Assembly: GCF_042429435.1 (NCBI RefSeq)
Contig: NZ_JBHMAF010000196.1
Direction: 5' to 3' (one strand)
Source of the DNA: Ectobacillus funiculus
GTDB taxonomy: Bacteria > Bacillota > Bacilli > Bacillales > Bacillaceae_G
Length of the DNA stretch: 64,000 nt
A program made the position numbers and the translations under genes. The notes beneath the pieces are model-generated. The model had not been told where the DNA came from. It made no database searches and worked only from the letters and a program-made list of their open reading frames with translations. Positions 15,628-23,430 of the stretch are shown in pieces. Within the stretch, counting starts at the first letter, position 1, and each line of letters opens with the position of its first letter.

Positions 15628-16944
15628 GTGAGTGACGAGCGTGTGATCAGATTATTGCATTTCCTGTTAACAAACACGATTTTTCAAGATTTGTTGAAGG
15701 ACCTGGAAGTAAATGTATTGTATGTAGAAGAAGGAGGTCAGATGCAGCCTATAACAGAGGATTGGAAGCCAAAATGCTTATTTCCAGCAAACGGAATCGA
15801 GGAAGGTTGGAGCACCTTTCAAAGGGTGAAGCCGCATATTGTGATTTTACATGTCTCTGGAGACGCTGCTTGCTCATTTGTAGAAAGAATGGAACACGAT
15901 AAAACGCGGGTTGTGGTTATATGCGAGGCTGTTGATTCTAACTCAGTCATGAAACTCCTCTCTTTAGGGGTGAAGCATTTTGTTATGCCACCTATTACCC
16001 CGCAGGCTGTATTAAAAATTCTTCATGAAAGCTTATATAAAATATCTCTTGAAAAAGAAGCTGAATTGCAAAAAAGTATGCTGTGTACACTAATGGAATT
16101 TCAAAGTGATTTGTTGTTTATTGTGGAGGATGATGAAGTCACAGACTGTAACACAACCTTTCTTCATTTTTTTGGCTATGAGGACTTATCAGCTTATCAA
16201 GAGAATAATATTACCTTTGCCGATGCCTTTTTAGAAGAAAAAGGCTATTATGTTCCGTTTAATAAGCTTGCTTGGATTGATGATTGCCTAGCGGGAAGCA
16301 AGAAGGTCAAAATGATGAACAGTGTGGGAGAAGAGTTTGTATTTCTTGTACGGTCTGTTGCCATTCCTGATGATATGTCACGGTTTCTTGTAATTGGAAC
16401 GGATATTACGGAGATTGAGAAGGAGTATAAGGAGAACGAGCGCTTAGCAACGATTGATTCTTTAACGAATATTTACAACCGCTTTAAATTTCAAACCCTA
16501 TTGCAGGAACAATGGAATCTGGCAAAAAGGCGTAGAAAACCTCTATCTGTTGTTATATTTGACGTGGATGATTTTAAAAAGGTGAATGACACATATGGAC
16601 ATGACCACGGAGACCTAGTATTGGCGCAAATAGCTGATCTTGTTTCTAAGCATCTACACACGAATGACGTATTTGCACGCTGGGGAGGAGAGGAGTTTGT
16701 TCTTCTTCTGCCTAATACAACGGGTAAGCAGGCATTTGTTATTGCCGAATCTCTTCGATTTTTTATTGAAACAAAAAAATTTACAGGCATTTCGAAGCTA
16801 ACGGCAAGCTTTGGAGTGGCGGAGTATTCAGCCGGTCTGAGTCGCGAGGAGTTCGTTCAGCGTGCTAATGAGGCACTGTCTGAGGCGAAGCAAAAGGGAA
16901 AAAATCAAGTATGTTTATATCGGGAGAGAAAAGATAAAGTGTAA
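15628..16944 (+). CDS. Diguanylate cyclase (degenerate receiver-PAS-GGDEF)
   Basis: A 438-residue signalling protein predicted to make cyclic di-GMP. Order of domains: a receiver-like alpha/beta domain (about 24-150, lacking the usual phospho-Asp signature), a PAS-like sensor (about 152-265), and a GGDEF domain (about 270-430) with the active motif RWGGEEF and the metal-binding FDVDDFKKVND. No transmembrane segment is visible, so it is cytoplasmic. The start is doubtful: GTG 15628 has no ribosome site; the frame stays open back to 15505 with plausible protein sequence but no start codon; ATG 15742 has a perfect AAGGAGGTCAG but would remove the first strand of the receiver domain (NVLYVEE). 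Confidence 0.85.
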   Translation: MSDERVIRLLHFLLTNTIFQDLLKDLEVNVLYVEEGGQMQPITEDWKPKCLFPANGIEEGWSTFQRVKPHIVILHVSGDAACSFVERMEHDKTRVVVICEAVDSNSVMKLLSLGVKHFVMPPITPQAVLKILHESLYKISLEKEAELQKSMLCTLMEFQSDLLFIVEDDEVTDCNTTFLHFFGYEDLSAYQENNITFADAFLEEKGYYVPFNKLAWIDDCLAGSKKVKMMNSVGEEFVFLVRSVAIPDDMSRFLVIGTDITEIEKEYKENERLATIDSLTNIYNRFKFQTLLQEQWNLAKRRRKPLSVVIFDVDDFKKVNDTYGHDHGDLVLAQIADLVSKHLHTNDVFARWGGEEFVLLLPNTTGKQAFVIAESLRFFIETKKFTGISKLTASFGVAEYSAGLSREEFVQRANEALSEAKQKGKNQVCLYRERKDKV

Positions 16945-16947
16945 GGG

Positions 16948-16979
16948 AAAAGTCGCAGCTTGTGAGTTGCGACTTTTTC
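16948..16979 (+). terminator. Terminator of the diguanylate cyclase gene
   Basis: AAAAGTCGCA / TGCGACTTTT stem followed by TTTC, 4 bp after the stop codon. Confidence 0.8.
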
Positions 16980-16980
16980 G

Positions 16981-17105
16981 TACTGTAGGAAAGGATAAAT
17001 TTCTAGCCGGAAGCCAATTCGACGTAGGGAGAAATTTTAGGAATACAGTATAAGTAGGGCTACGCCTCTGTCTTCGCCCGGGGGGCAGGGCTCACCAGTC
17101 GGCGC
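16981..17105 (+). repeat. Repeat A copy 9
   Basis: Outer ACTGTA / TACAGT and inner TTTCT / AGAAA pairs. The terminal hairpin (CTCACCAGTCGGCG) is cut before the T-run where repeat B begins. Confidence 0.85.
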
Positions 17106-17258
17106 AAGATAGGAAAGGATAGCTTTTCGGGGTGATAGCTAGCTCCCAAGGTCCAAAATGGCAGACTCCAAGCTGAACCTCCGCAAAAGGCAAAAAGCGC
17201 CTTTTACTCCGGCCCGCCCCTACGCTGTCATAAAAGGCGGGCCCTGTCCGCTTTTCTT
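17106..17258 (+). repeat. Repeat B copy 2
   Basis: Repeat B in the same relative order to repeat A as at 3.5 kb and 31.8 kb: A terminator end, then B, ending GTCCGCTTTTCTT. It contains GCAAAAGGC / GCGCCTTTT hairpins. A further short AAGAAAAGCGGA fragment lies at about 17315. Confidence 0.8.
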
Positions 17259-17376
17259 AATTTGTGTAATGAGAATGACGGAAAAAAGTGGTATCCTTAT
17301 AGGGAAGTCTACATAAGAAAAGCGGATATAGCAGTATAGTGTTTTTCAATAAGCCATGATAAAAGGAGTGGGCGAG

Positions 17377-18261
17377 ATGAAGCAGCTTACATCGGAAGCG
17401 GTGATTGGATTTATCGGCACGGGTGTGATGGGGAAAAGCATGGTGCGTCATTTACTGAAGGCTGGTTACCCTGTACATGTTTATAATCGAACAAAAGCGA
17501 AGACGGATGAGCTTGTGCAAGAAGGGGCAGTGTGGGAGGAATCTCCGGCTGCTATTGCCAAGAAGGCGGATGTTGTCATGACAATGGTTGGGTATCCGCA
17601 CGATGTGGAAAGTACATATCTTGGAGACGAAGGAATGATGCAGAGCGCAAAGCCAGGGACGATTTTTATTGATTTTACAACTTCGACGCCGACGCTTGCA
17701 AAGCGGATTTACGATGAAGCGAAGGTACGCGGCATGCACACACTGGATGCACCTGTTTCTGGCGGAGATGTCGGCGCAAGGGAGGCTCGTCTTGCCATTA
17801 TGGTAGGAGGTGAACAGGAAGTGTATGAAGCTTGCCTTCCTGTGCTGAAGCTATTAGGAACAAATATTATTCTGCAGGGCGGAGCCGGCAGCGGACAGCA
17901 TACGAAGATGTGCAATCAAATTGCTATTGCGTCCAATATGATTGGTGTATGTGAAGCGATCGCTTATGCAAAGCAAGCTGGTCTTGCTCCAGAGCGAGTG
18001 CTTGAGAGCATCTCAACTGGGGCAGCTGGCAGCTGGTCATTAAGCAATCTAGCACCGCGGATGATACAAGGCAATTTTGAGCCGGGCTTTTATATTAAGC
18101 ATTTTATTAAGGATATGGGCATTGCACTTGCTGAGGCGGAGGCGATGAATATAGAGATGCCGGGACTCGACCTAGCGAAGCGGATGTATGAGGAGCTTGC
18201 GGAGCATGGAGAAGCGAATAGCGGCACACAGGCGCTGTATAAACGGTATTTCAAAGGGTGA
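17377..18261 (+). CDS. ykwC: NAD-dependent beta-hydroxyacid dehydrogenase (YkwC-like)
   Basis: A 294-residue member of the 3-hydroxyisobutyrate dehydrogenase family. It shows the Rossmann motif IGFIGTGVMGKS, the substrate-binding DAPVSGGDVGA, and the catalytic-lysine region GAGSGQHTKMCNQI, followed by the long TGAAGSWSLSNLAPRM helix. It closely follows B. subtilis YkwC along its whole length. The exact substrate of YkwC is not established; family members oxidise small beta-hydroxy acids. ATG 17377 has AAAGGAGTGGGCGAG upstream; the ATG at 17356 lacks a ribosome site. Confidence 0.9.
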   Translation: MKQLTSEAVIGFIGTGVMGKSMVRHLLKAGYPVHVYNRTKAKTDELVQEGAVWEESPAAIAKKADVVMTMVGYPHDVESTYLGDEGMMQSAKPGTIFIDFTTSTPTLAKRIYDEAKVRGMHTLDAPVSGGDVGAREARLAIMVGGEQEVYEACLPVLKLLGTNIILQGGAGSGQHTKMCNQIAIASNMIGVCEAIAYAKQAGLAPERVLESISTGAAGSWSLSNLAPRMIQGNFEPGFYIKHFIKDMGIALAEAEAMNIEMPGLDLAKRMYEELAEHGEANSGTQALYKRYFKG

Positions 18262-18327
18262 AAGAAGCATGGGCTTAGAGCTTTGATGCAGTGATTGACG
18301 CAGACAGGGGCGTAACTGCACTGATAC

Positions 18328-18392
18328 TTCACTCTTGAAATTTCCAGATATATCAAATTTATTTCTGGCTGGAGATTTATACTTTTTTAAAG
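18328..18392 (-). repeat. Repeat A copy 10 (degenerate fragment)
   Basis: On the minus strand it keeps AGTATAAATCTCCAGCCAGAAA and a GGAAATTTC partner, with the rest decayed. It marks the left edge of the region that ends with repeat A copy 11 near 23.2 kb. Confidence 0.5.
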
Positions 18393-18399
18393 TATAAGC

Positions 18400-18438
18400 A
18401 AAAATAAGCAAGCGTCGCTAGGATGCTTGCTTATTTTG
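18400..18438. terminator. Shared terminator
   Basis: AAAATAAGCAAGC / GCTTGCTTATTTT stem with A/T flanks on both sides, between the convergent ykwC-like gene and the small membrane protein gene. Confidence 0.75.
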
Positions 18439-18440
18439 CA

Positions 18441-18686
18441 TTAGGATCTTACTCTTGCACTAGGAAATGGAATGACCTCCGCCGGAATACCACGTTTTGG
18501 CTTAACAAGCAGAAGGGTAAAGGTGATCGCAATCGGAATGGCTAAATACCACCCATATATGATAGCGCTTACAACAGAAAGAAAAAGTCCAAGCATTCCT
18601 ACTTCCAGCTTTTCCTGCAGCACTCCTACGATCATGGGAAGGATACCGCAAATCATACCGATTACAACTAAGCTAATCATCGTCAT
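18441..18686 (-). CDS. Small hypothetical membrane protein
   Basis: An 81-residue protein with probably three hydrophobic segments (about 3-23, 29-46 and 48-62) and a polar tail ending SARVRS. I do not recognise the family. AAAAGGGGATAGAAA precedes the ATG, and a terminator follows directly, so it is a single-gene unit. Confidence 0.65.
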   Translation of the reverse strand: MTMISLVVIGMICGILPMIVGVLQEKLEVGMLGLFLSVVSAIIYGWYLAIPIAITFTLLLVKPKRGIPAEVIPFPSARVRS

Positions 18687-18719
18687 TTTCTATCCCCTTT
18701 TCCAGTCTTATATAAGACT

Positions 18720-19148
18720 TCGATTACGTAAGACATTTTTTCAAGTATTATAGCTTATTATAGAGGAAATTTTCAGATTTTATTCAAAAACATTTCCATA
18801 TTTTGTAACAAAATATTTAAAAAGTGTTAGTATGGAATTGTATAACTTGGGAGTCATTTATGTAGTAAAAAAACAGTATTAGTATTTCTTCAAATACATA
18901 AGATATAAAATCAAAATAAAAGAATCAAATATATAAGCATCTTGGAGGAATGATAGCTAAAGCCTTATGATATATGCATTTTTCTAGGATTATAAGAGAC
19001 TTTCTATTCAAGAACTCACATATTCACATGCAAGTAAATCAAATATCCACAGTACAGAGGCAATGATATGGGGAATTCTCAGGAATAGAAGCAGTTATCT
19101 GATATATGAAGAAAACAGAAGCAGTGATTTGATATCATACTGTTAAAA
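18720..19148. other. AT-rich intergenic region with short direct repeats
   Basis: No gene was found. The segment 18760-18960 is strongly AT-rich. Two 19-bp direct copies of AGAAGCAGTTATCTGATAT type (19087-19105 and 19117-19135, two differences) lie 30 bp apart, and a weaker third (CAGAGGCAATGATATGG) is nearby. ATATCCACA at 19043-19051 differs by one base from the DnaA-box consensus TTATCCACA. This could be part of an old replication origin; the evidence is weak. Confidence 0.4.
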
Positions 19149-19184
19149 AAAAGGCTCCCCCGCGTTAAATCGGAGGAACCTTTT
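19149..19184 (-). terminator. Terminator of the initiator-like gene
   Basis: Read leftwards: AAGGTTCCTCCG then CGGGGGAGCCTT with an eight-base T-run. It follows the minus-strand gene at 19301 by about 115 bp. Confidence 0.8.
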
Positions 19185-19300
19185 CTATTTATAGGTTATA
19201 TAGAAGCTGATCGTGACTATTCTTTGTATAAATTGCTTCGTTGTGGAGATCGCTTCTGTACGACAAATAGCCCTCGTCGCGCTCATTTTTTCGACAGGGC

Positions 19301-20455
19301 TTACATTGTGAGAAGATGAAGTTTTGGGATATGTTCTTTAGCTGTGTACTCCAGCACCTTGGCATCATGTATCAGTGGATGAGGAATCTGCTGCACGGCA
19401 TGTGGCAAATTCCTGCGGAAGATCGTCCGGAAATAGGCACCAATAGAGGTCCGGAACGTAAATGGCTCCTTTTGCTCCTTCATATGCTGTTCAAATCTTG
19501 ATAAACAGGAGTAGAAGAACGTTTCTAACCAGCTATCCCGATATGAATAGGACGGATCTCCCTCTTCATTTATTATGTATTTCACTACATTCACGACCTC
19601 TTGTTTAAATGAAATCATTATATCAAATAGGTCACGTGCTTTATAACGGATTTTTAAACCGTCTAATATATATAATAAATTCTCCTGAAAAGCAGCTAAA
19701 AGGGGCTGTACTTCAAACTCATCTGTATTTTCCTTCACACATTCTTCCTTTAAACGGAACTTTACTTGCCGGACCCATAGCTGCTTACCGCGCACCTGAA
19801 CTCCGACAAGCTCGATTTCAAAAATAGCTTCAAATAGTGTCAGCATTTCCCGGACAGCCTTTGCCCGTTTGCCGAGCTTTTCCTTTAATGTGCTCATATT
19901 GCGAGTTTGTTCAATAAATGAAAGCTCTCCTGTATTGCGCAGCTTTGCAACACCGTGACGGAATTGGTTGAGTAAGGAGAATAAAAGCTCGAATGCTTCC
20001 GGATTCGCCGTACGAACAAGTTCTGCGATAATATTTGTTTGGAAGAGGGTATGAGGAACGATAAAGTAGTTGAGCTCGTGTCCTTGCGTTAGTTCAGGAG
20101 TTGTATATTCCTTATAGTTCCGCAGTACAAATGCCGGCATACCGCTCGGTAAGATTTCTTCATATAAAAAGCCATGACGGATTAAGAATTCTCGGCCGGC
20201 ATGCATAGTAGAATATGCCATATGAAGTGTTCTTGCCCAGTGCGCTAAATTGTATTCCAGCACTTTTCCTTGGCTATTGCGCTCTACATGGATTTGCTGC
20301 AGTACAGTTAGCAATACTGCATAGGAGCTTGCTGGCACCTGAATATGCTGCTGATCCTGGAACTGGCGCAACTCTTCTAATAGTTGATGCGGAAAGCGGA
20401 AGCCATCCATTTTAATGGCTTGCTGCTTTTTTTGTTTGGTACGCTTACGGCTCAT
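19301..20455 (-). CDS. Putative replication-initiator-like protein 1 (unrecognised)
   Basis: A 384-residue protein I cannot assign to a family. The basic head (SRKRTKQKKQQ) and the segment YNLAHWARTLHMAYSTM then REFLIRHGFL look like a helix-turn-helix or winged-helix DNA-binding unit (about residues 65-100). The rest is mostly helical and charged, without membrane segments. AAAGGAGGGTATGAG before the ATG makes expression certain in principle. It is divergent from the 607-residue gene at 21319, and the two are separated by an array of iteron-like repeats, which is the layout of plasmid or phage initiator/partition modules. A role in replication or copy control is inference from layout. Confidence 0.55.
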   Translation of the reverse strand: MSRKRTKQKKQQAIKMDGFRFPHQLLEELRQFQDQQHIQVPASSYAVLLTVLQQIHVERNSQGKVLEYNLAHWARTLHMAYSTMHAGREFLIRHGFLYEEILPSGMPAFVLRNYKEYTTPELTQGHELNYFIVPHTLFQTNIIAELVRTANPEAFELLFSLLNQFRHGVAKLRNTGELSFIEQTRNMSTLKEKLGKRAKAVREMLTLFEAIFEIELVGVQVRGKQLWVRQVKFRLKEECVKENTDEFEVQPLLAAFQENLLYILDGLKIRYKARDLFDIMISFKQEVVNVVKYIINEEGDPSYSYRDSWLETFFYSCLSRFEQHMKEQKEPFTFRTSIGAYFRTIFRRNLPHAVQQIPHPLIHDAKVLEYTAKEHIPKLHLLTM

Positions 20456-20538
20456 CTCATACCCTCCTTTCCTAAATTTCGAGTATTTACAACAAAAAGC
20501 ATTATACTATATGAATATTTTTCGAATGAGCTTCTCTA

Positions 20539-21236
20539 AGAGAAAGTGGCAAATGGCAGGAGAGCACTCAAACCGTTGTGGCTGTAAGGCTGAAAAATTT
20601 TTAGGGAATTCTTTGGTGCACGGGTAAGTTCAGCAAAACGGCAAAGTGGCAAATAAGCTATTGCTGCTGCTGCACAGGGGGGATACTTGTAATTGCAGTG
20701 TTATCAAGGGTTTTGATAGGAGCGGCCGAAGCTCGTCCTGCACAGTAGGTTTAAGGAAAAGGCAAAGTGGCAGATTATGCGTTGCACAGTAAGTTCGTCT
20801 GGCGGCAAAATGGCAAACAGCTGCTTTTTACAGAGCATGATTTAAAAAGCGTGCTTCCCTACTCCCATAAGGGATAGAGCTCAGGGCCTGCTGTATATAA
20901 AGTGCACAGTAAGTTTGATGAACGGTAAAATGGCATATTGTTTGCTGCAAGATACTGCTTGCCGTTTTCTTCAGGAGGTGTACGGTAGGCTGCTATTCCT
21001 AGCACATATATAAGGAAAATATGGGGGAATTGGTCTAAATGGCAAACTTTCTGTGCGGTAAGTTTTAAAATGGCAATCTTTCTATGCACGGTAAGAAAGG
21101 ATAGATTTTCAGGAAGGACTTTCCAATCAGCAAGTTTTCTTTAAATTGATAGTGGCAAAAATGGCATAACGTACGGTATGATGATAAAGCAGATAAAATG
21201 GCAAATGAGTTGAACGGTAAGTCCCAAAATGGAGAA
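20539..21236 (+). repeat. Array of two-part iteron-like repeats
   Basis: Four good units (20617-20654, 20739-20775, 20783-20818, 20903-20938) each consist of TGCACAGTAAGTT, an 8-9 bp spacer, and GGCAAAATGGCAAA. Further half-sites of the second type occur at 20543, 21036, 21065, 21154 and 21192, and of the first type (CGGTAAG) at 20979, 21052, 21085, 21171 and 21211. All point the same way. The array fills the 863-bp gap between the two divergent genes and contains no other gene. Such same-orientation repeats next to DNA-binding proteins are typical of plasmid iterons or partition sites. Confidence 0.8.
21087..21145 (+). repeat. Vestigial repeat A inside the iteron array
   Basis: Begins GCACGGTAAGAAAGGATAG, as repeat A does after its outer arm, and ends CCAATCAGCAAGTTTTCTTTA, as the repeat A terminator does. 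The middle is missing. Confidence 0.5.
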
Positions 21237-21318
21237 TTTTTCTTTGCACAGAAAAGCTAGGATCTATTAACAAAAATGAATCCATACGGGGGATAACCGG
21301 CATAATGAGGTGAAATAG

Positions 21319-23142
21319 GTGCAGCAAACGATACACATCCCTGATCATGTTCCTTTAAATCAGGAGCTTTGTCATTTAGTAATCTTACAAGAGGCGGTCT
21401 TGCTATTTCGTAATCAGCCTGATGTAATTCAGGCATGGGAGCGGTATGTGCATGGTATTGTAGGGGGCGAAAAACATCCGAATGTATCACGCAGCTTTCA
21501 AATTTTATATGATCTGATTACAGGGTCCTTACGGGAGCAAAATCAAAAATTAACAAAACATAATATTTATCATATTTTTTATTCGTATAACCAGCAGCTA
21601 ACGACGATTTTGCATGAGTATATTGTAGAGGAATTTAATCGTAATAGCGATGAGAGAAGCATGAATGATATGATGATTCATCAAGCAAAAGAGCAGCGCG
21701 GCATTATTACAAGCATGGATTATAAATATCATCTCATGCGTAATATTTTGACGAACCCGCAGAAATTTTCTCCTCATGAAGGGGAGGAGGGGGTATATGA
21801 GGCCCGTGTAGAGGATGCTGGCGGTGCATTGCAGCTGCTAGCTAGGATCAAGGAGCAGGACGATCTTACAAATATGGGCTGGACAGAGGAGGAGCAGGTG
21901 CAATGGAATCAGCTTCGCTCCGCATTCTCATCCATGGATGAGATGACAGCCGATGTGTTTGATATTCTCTGCTTTCTCTTTTTGTTCGCGCCGCGTGATA
22001 CAGACGGCTTTCTCTTTTTGCATTCACAGGATGTATTAAAGCTGAGAACGAATGTTGTGGATCACAATACAAATAAGCTTAAAATTAAGGAACGGGATCG
22101 TTTTCAAATTATGTCCCGTGTGAAAGCAATCGCGAACATTTGGATTTCGCTCAATGAAGGGGAGATTATCGAAATTGAGGATGAGGAAGGAGAGGGCATG
22201 CAGACGTTGAAATTGCGCGACTTGGAGAAGCTCGTGGAAATCGGGAAAATTCGGGCTGCGTATGATACGAAAGACCGCTTTGTTGGTATTCAAGCATGTC
22301 AAATTAAGCCGACTCCGCTGCTTACATCCTTTTTAGAACAAAATAAGCGCTTAGGCTTTATCGACTTAAGTGCATTGGAATTTCATCCGATCCGCGAGAA
22401 ATTTGAAAAGCGATTAACGCGTTATTTAGCCATTCAATGGTTTATTCGATTATCAAAGCGCAATATGAGACAGCCCTTTTTAGTCGGCACTCTAGCACGT
22501 GAAATGGAGATGGAAAATAGCCGTCATCGGGGGGCAGAGCTTGTTGATCGCTTTATGAAGGTGCTTTACAACTTGCAGGAGCATAGCATTATTAAGGAAT
22601 GGAACTTTGTCGAAGAGCTTGATTACGATAAAATCGGGACGAAGGGATGGAAGCAGTATTTCTTTTCTCAAAAAATTATTGTCATCCCGACAGAGGAAAT
22701 TGTCCGCAAAAATAAAGCAAAGCTATCAATTTTAAAGGAGCAGCACCAATTCGACAGCAGCGGCTTCGAGAGGACGTTAGATAGTGTCCTAAGCAAGCAG
22801 GAGCATGTACTAGCTGCGTACAGTGCGCCTCAGGCTGATAGAGAGCCTCATTACACAGATATGCTGACAAAAGCCGTGCAGACAGAGAGCGTGACTAACT
22901 CCCTGAAAGAACCGCAGCAAAGGCAGCCTGTTATTACAGAGGAGATGCTGGAGCCGAATATGGTTGTAAAAGAAATGGAGCGCCGCAAAATCAGCTTGTT
23001 AAAGGCATCAGAGGAAATCGAAATCGGCTATAATACACTCAAGCGCTTTGTGAACAACGCCACGAAGCGGAGAAATAAGAATAATGATGCGAAGATTGTA
23101 AGATGGCTTAGGGAGTCGTGGAAGAAGACTGCTGAGGAATAA
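21319..23142 (+). CDS. Putative replication/partition-like protein 2 (unrecognised)
   Basis: A 607-residue protein without a family I can name. It is soluble and largely helical, with acidic patches (ENEGEIIEIEDEEGEG-type segment around 290). The C-terminal 60 residues contain LLKASEEIEIGYNTLKRFVNN, a plausible helix-turn-helix, followed by a very basic linker (TKRRNKNN). It starts at GTG 21319 with GAGGTGAAATAG upstream. It is transcribed away from the iteron array and away from the 384-residue gene. A DNA-binding role in a replicon-like module is inferred from the C-terminus and the neighbouring repeats; there is no recognisable Walker motif, so it is not a ParA-type ATPase. Confidence 0.6.
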   Translation: MQQTIHIPDHVPLNQELCHLVILQEAVLLFRNQPDVIQAWERYVHGIVGGEKHPNVSRSFQILYDLITGSLREQNQKLTKHNIYHIFYSYNQQLTTILHEYIVEEFNRNSDERSMNDMMIHQAKEQRGIITSMDYKYHLMRNILTNPQKFSPHEGEEGVYEARVEDAGGALQLLARIKEQDDLTNMGWTEEEQVQWNQLRSAFSSMDEMTADVFDILCFLFLFAPRDTDGFLFLHSQDVLKLRTNVVDHNTNKLKIKERDRFQIMSRVKAIANIWISLNEGEIIEIEDEEGEGMQTLKLRDLEKLVEIGKIRAAYDTKDRFVGIQACQIKPTPLLTSFLEQNKRLGFIDLSALEFHPIREKFEKRLTRYLAIQWFIRLSKRNMRQPFLVGTLAREMEMENSRHRGAELVDRFMKVLYNLQEHSIIKEWNFVEELDYDKIGTKGWKQYFFSQKIIVIPTEEIVRKNKAKLSILKEQHQFDSSGFERTLDSVLSKQEHVLAAYSAPQADREPHYTDMLTKAVQTESVTNSLKEPQQRQPVITEEMLEPNMVVKEMERRKISLLKASEEIEIGYNTLKRFVNNATKRRNKNNDAKIVRWLRESWKKTAEE

Positions 23143-23159
23143 GGCTTGATAGATAAATA

Positions 23160-23288
23160 TAAAGAAAACTCGCTGACTGGCGAGCCCTGCTCTTGGGCGA
23201 AGACAGAGGCGTAGTTGCCCTTATACTTTTTTCCTAAAATTTCTCGCTACGTCGAATTATCTTCTAGCCAGAAATTTATAATCATAAA
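23160..23288 (-). repeat. Repeat A copy 11
   Basis: Full copy in reverse orientation. Its outer stem is of the T-A class (CACTTT / AAAGT) and its inner stem is TTTCT / AGAAA. It directly follows the 607-residue gene. Confidence 0.85.
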
Positions 23289-23292
23289 GTGA

Positions 23293-23326
23293 AAAGAAAA
23301 CTCGCTGACTGGCGAGTTTTCTTTAC
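23293..23326. terminator. Free-standing palindrome derived from repeat A
   Basis: AAAGAAAACTCGC / GGCGAGTTTTCTTT is the repeat A terminator made symmetrical, giving a T-run on either strand. Confidence 0.75.
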
Positions 23327-23379
23327 TAAAAATGCTCATTTGGAGTACTAAATAATTTAGAAGAGGATCCAATTCCTTT

Positions 23380-23407
23380 TTGGTAATTTAATCCTTTCCT
23401 GTATAAT
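23380..23407 (+). promoter_or_regulatory. Promoter of the ABC exporter operon
   Basis: TTGGTA and TATAAT spaced by 16 bp, ending 24 bp before the ATG; the leader is therefore very short, just covering the GAGGAGGG ribosome site. Confidence 0.5.
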
Positions 23408-23430
23408 AATTAAAGAGGAGGGAATTAAAA

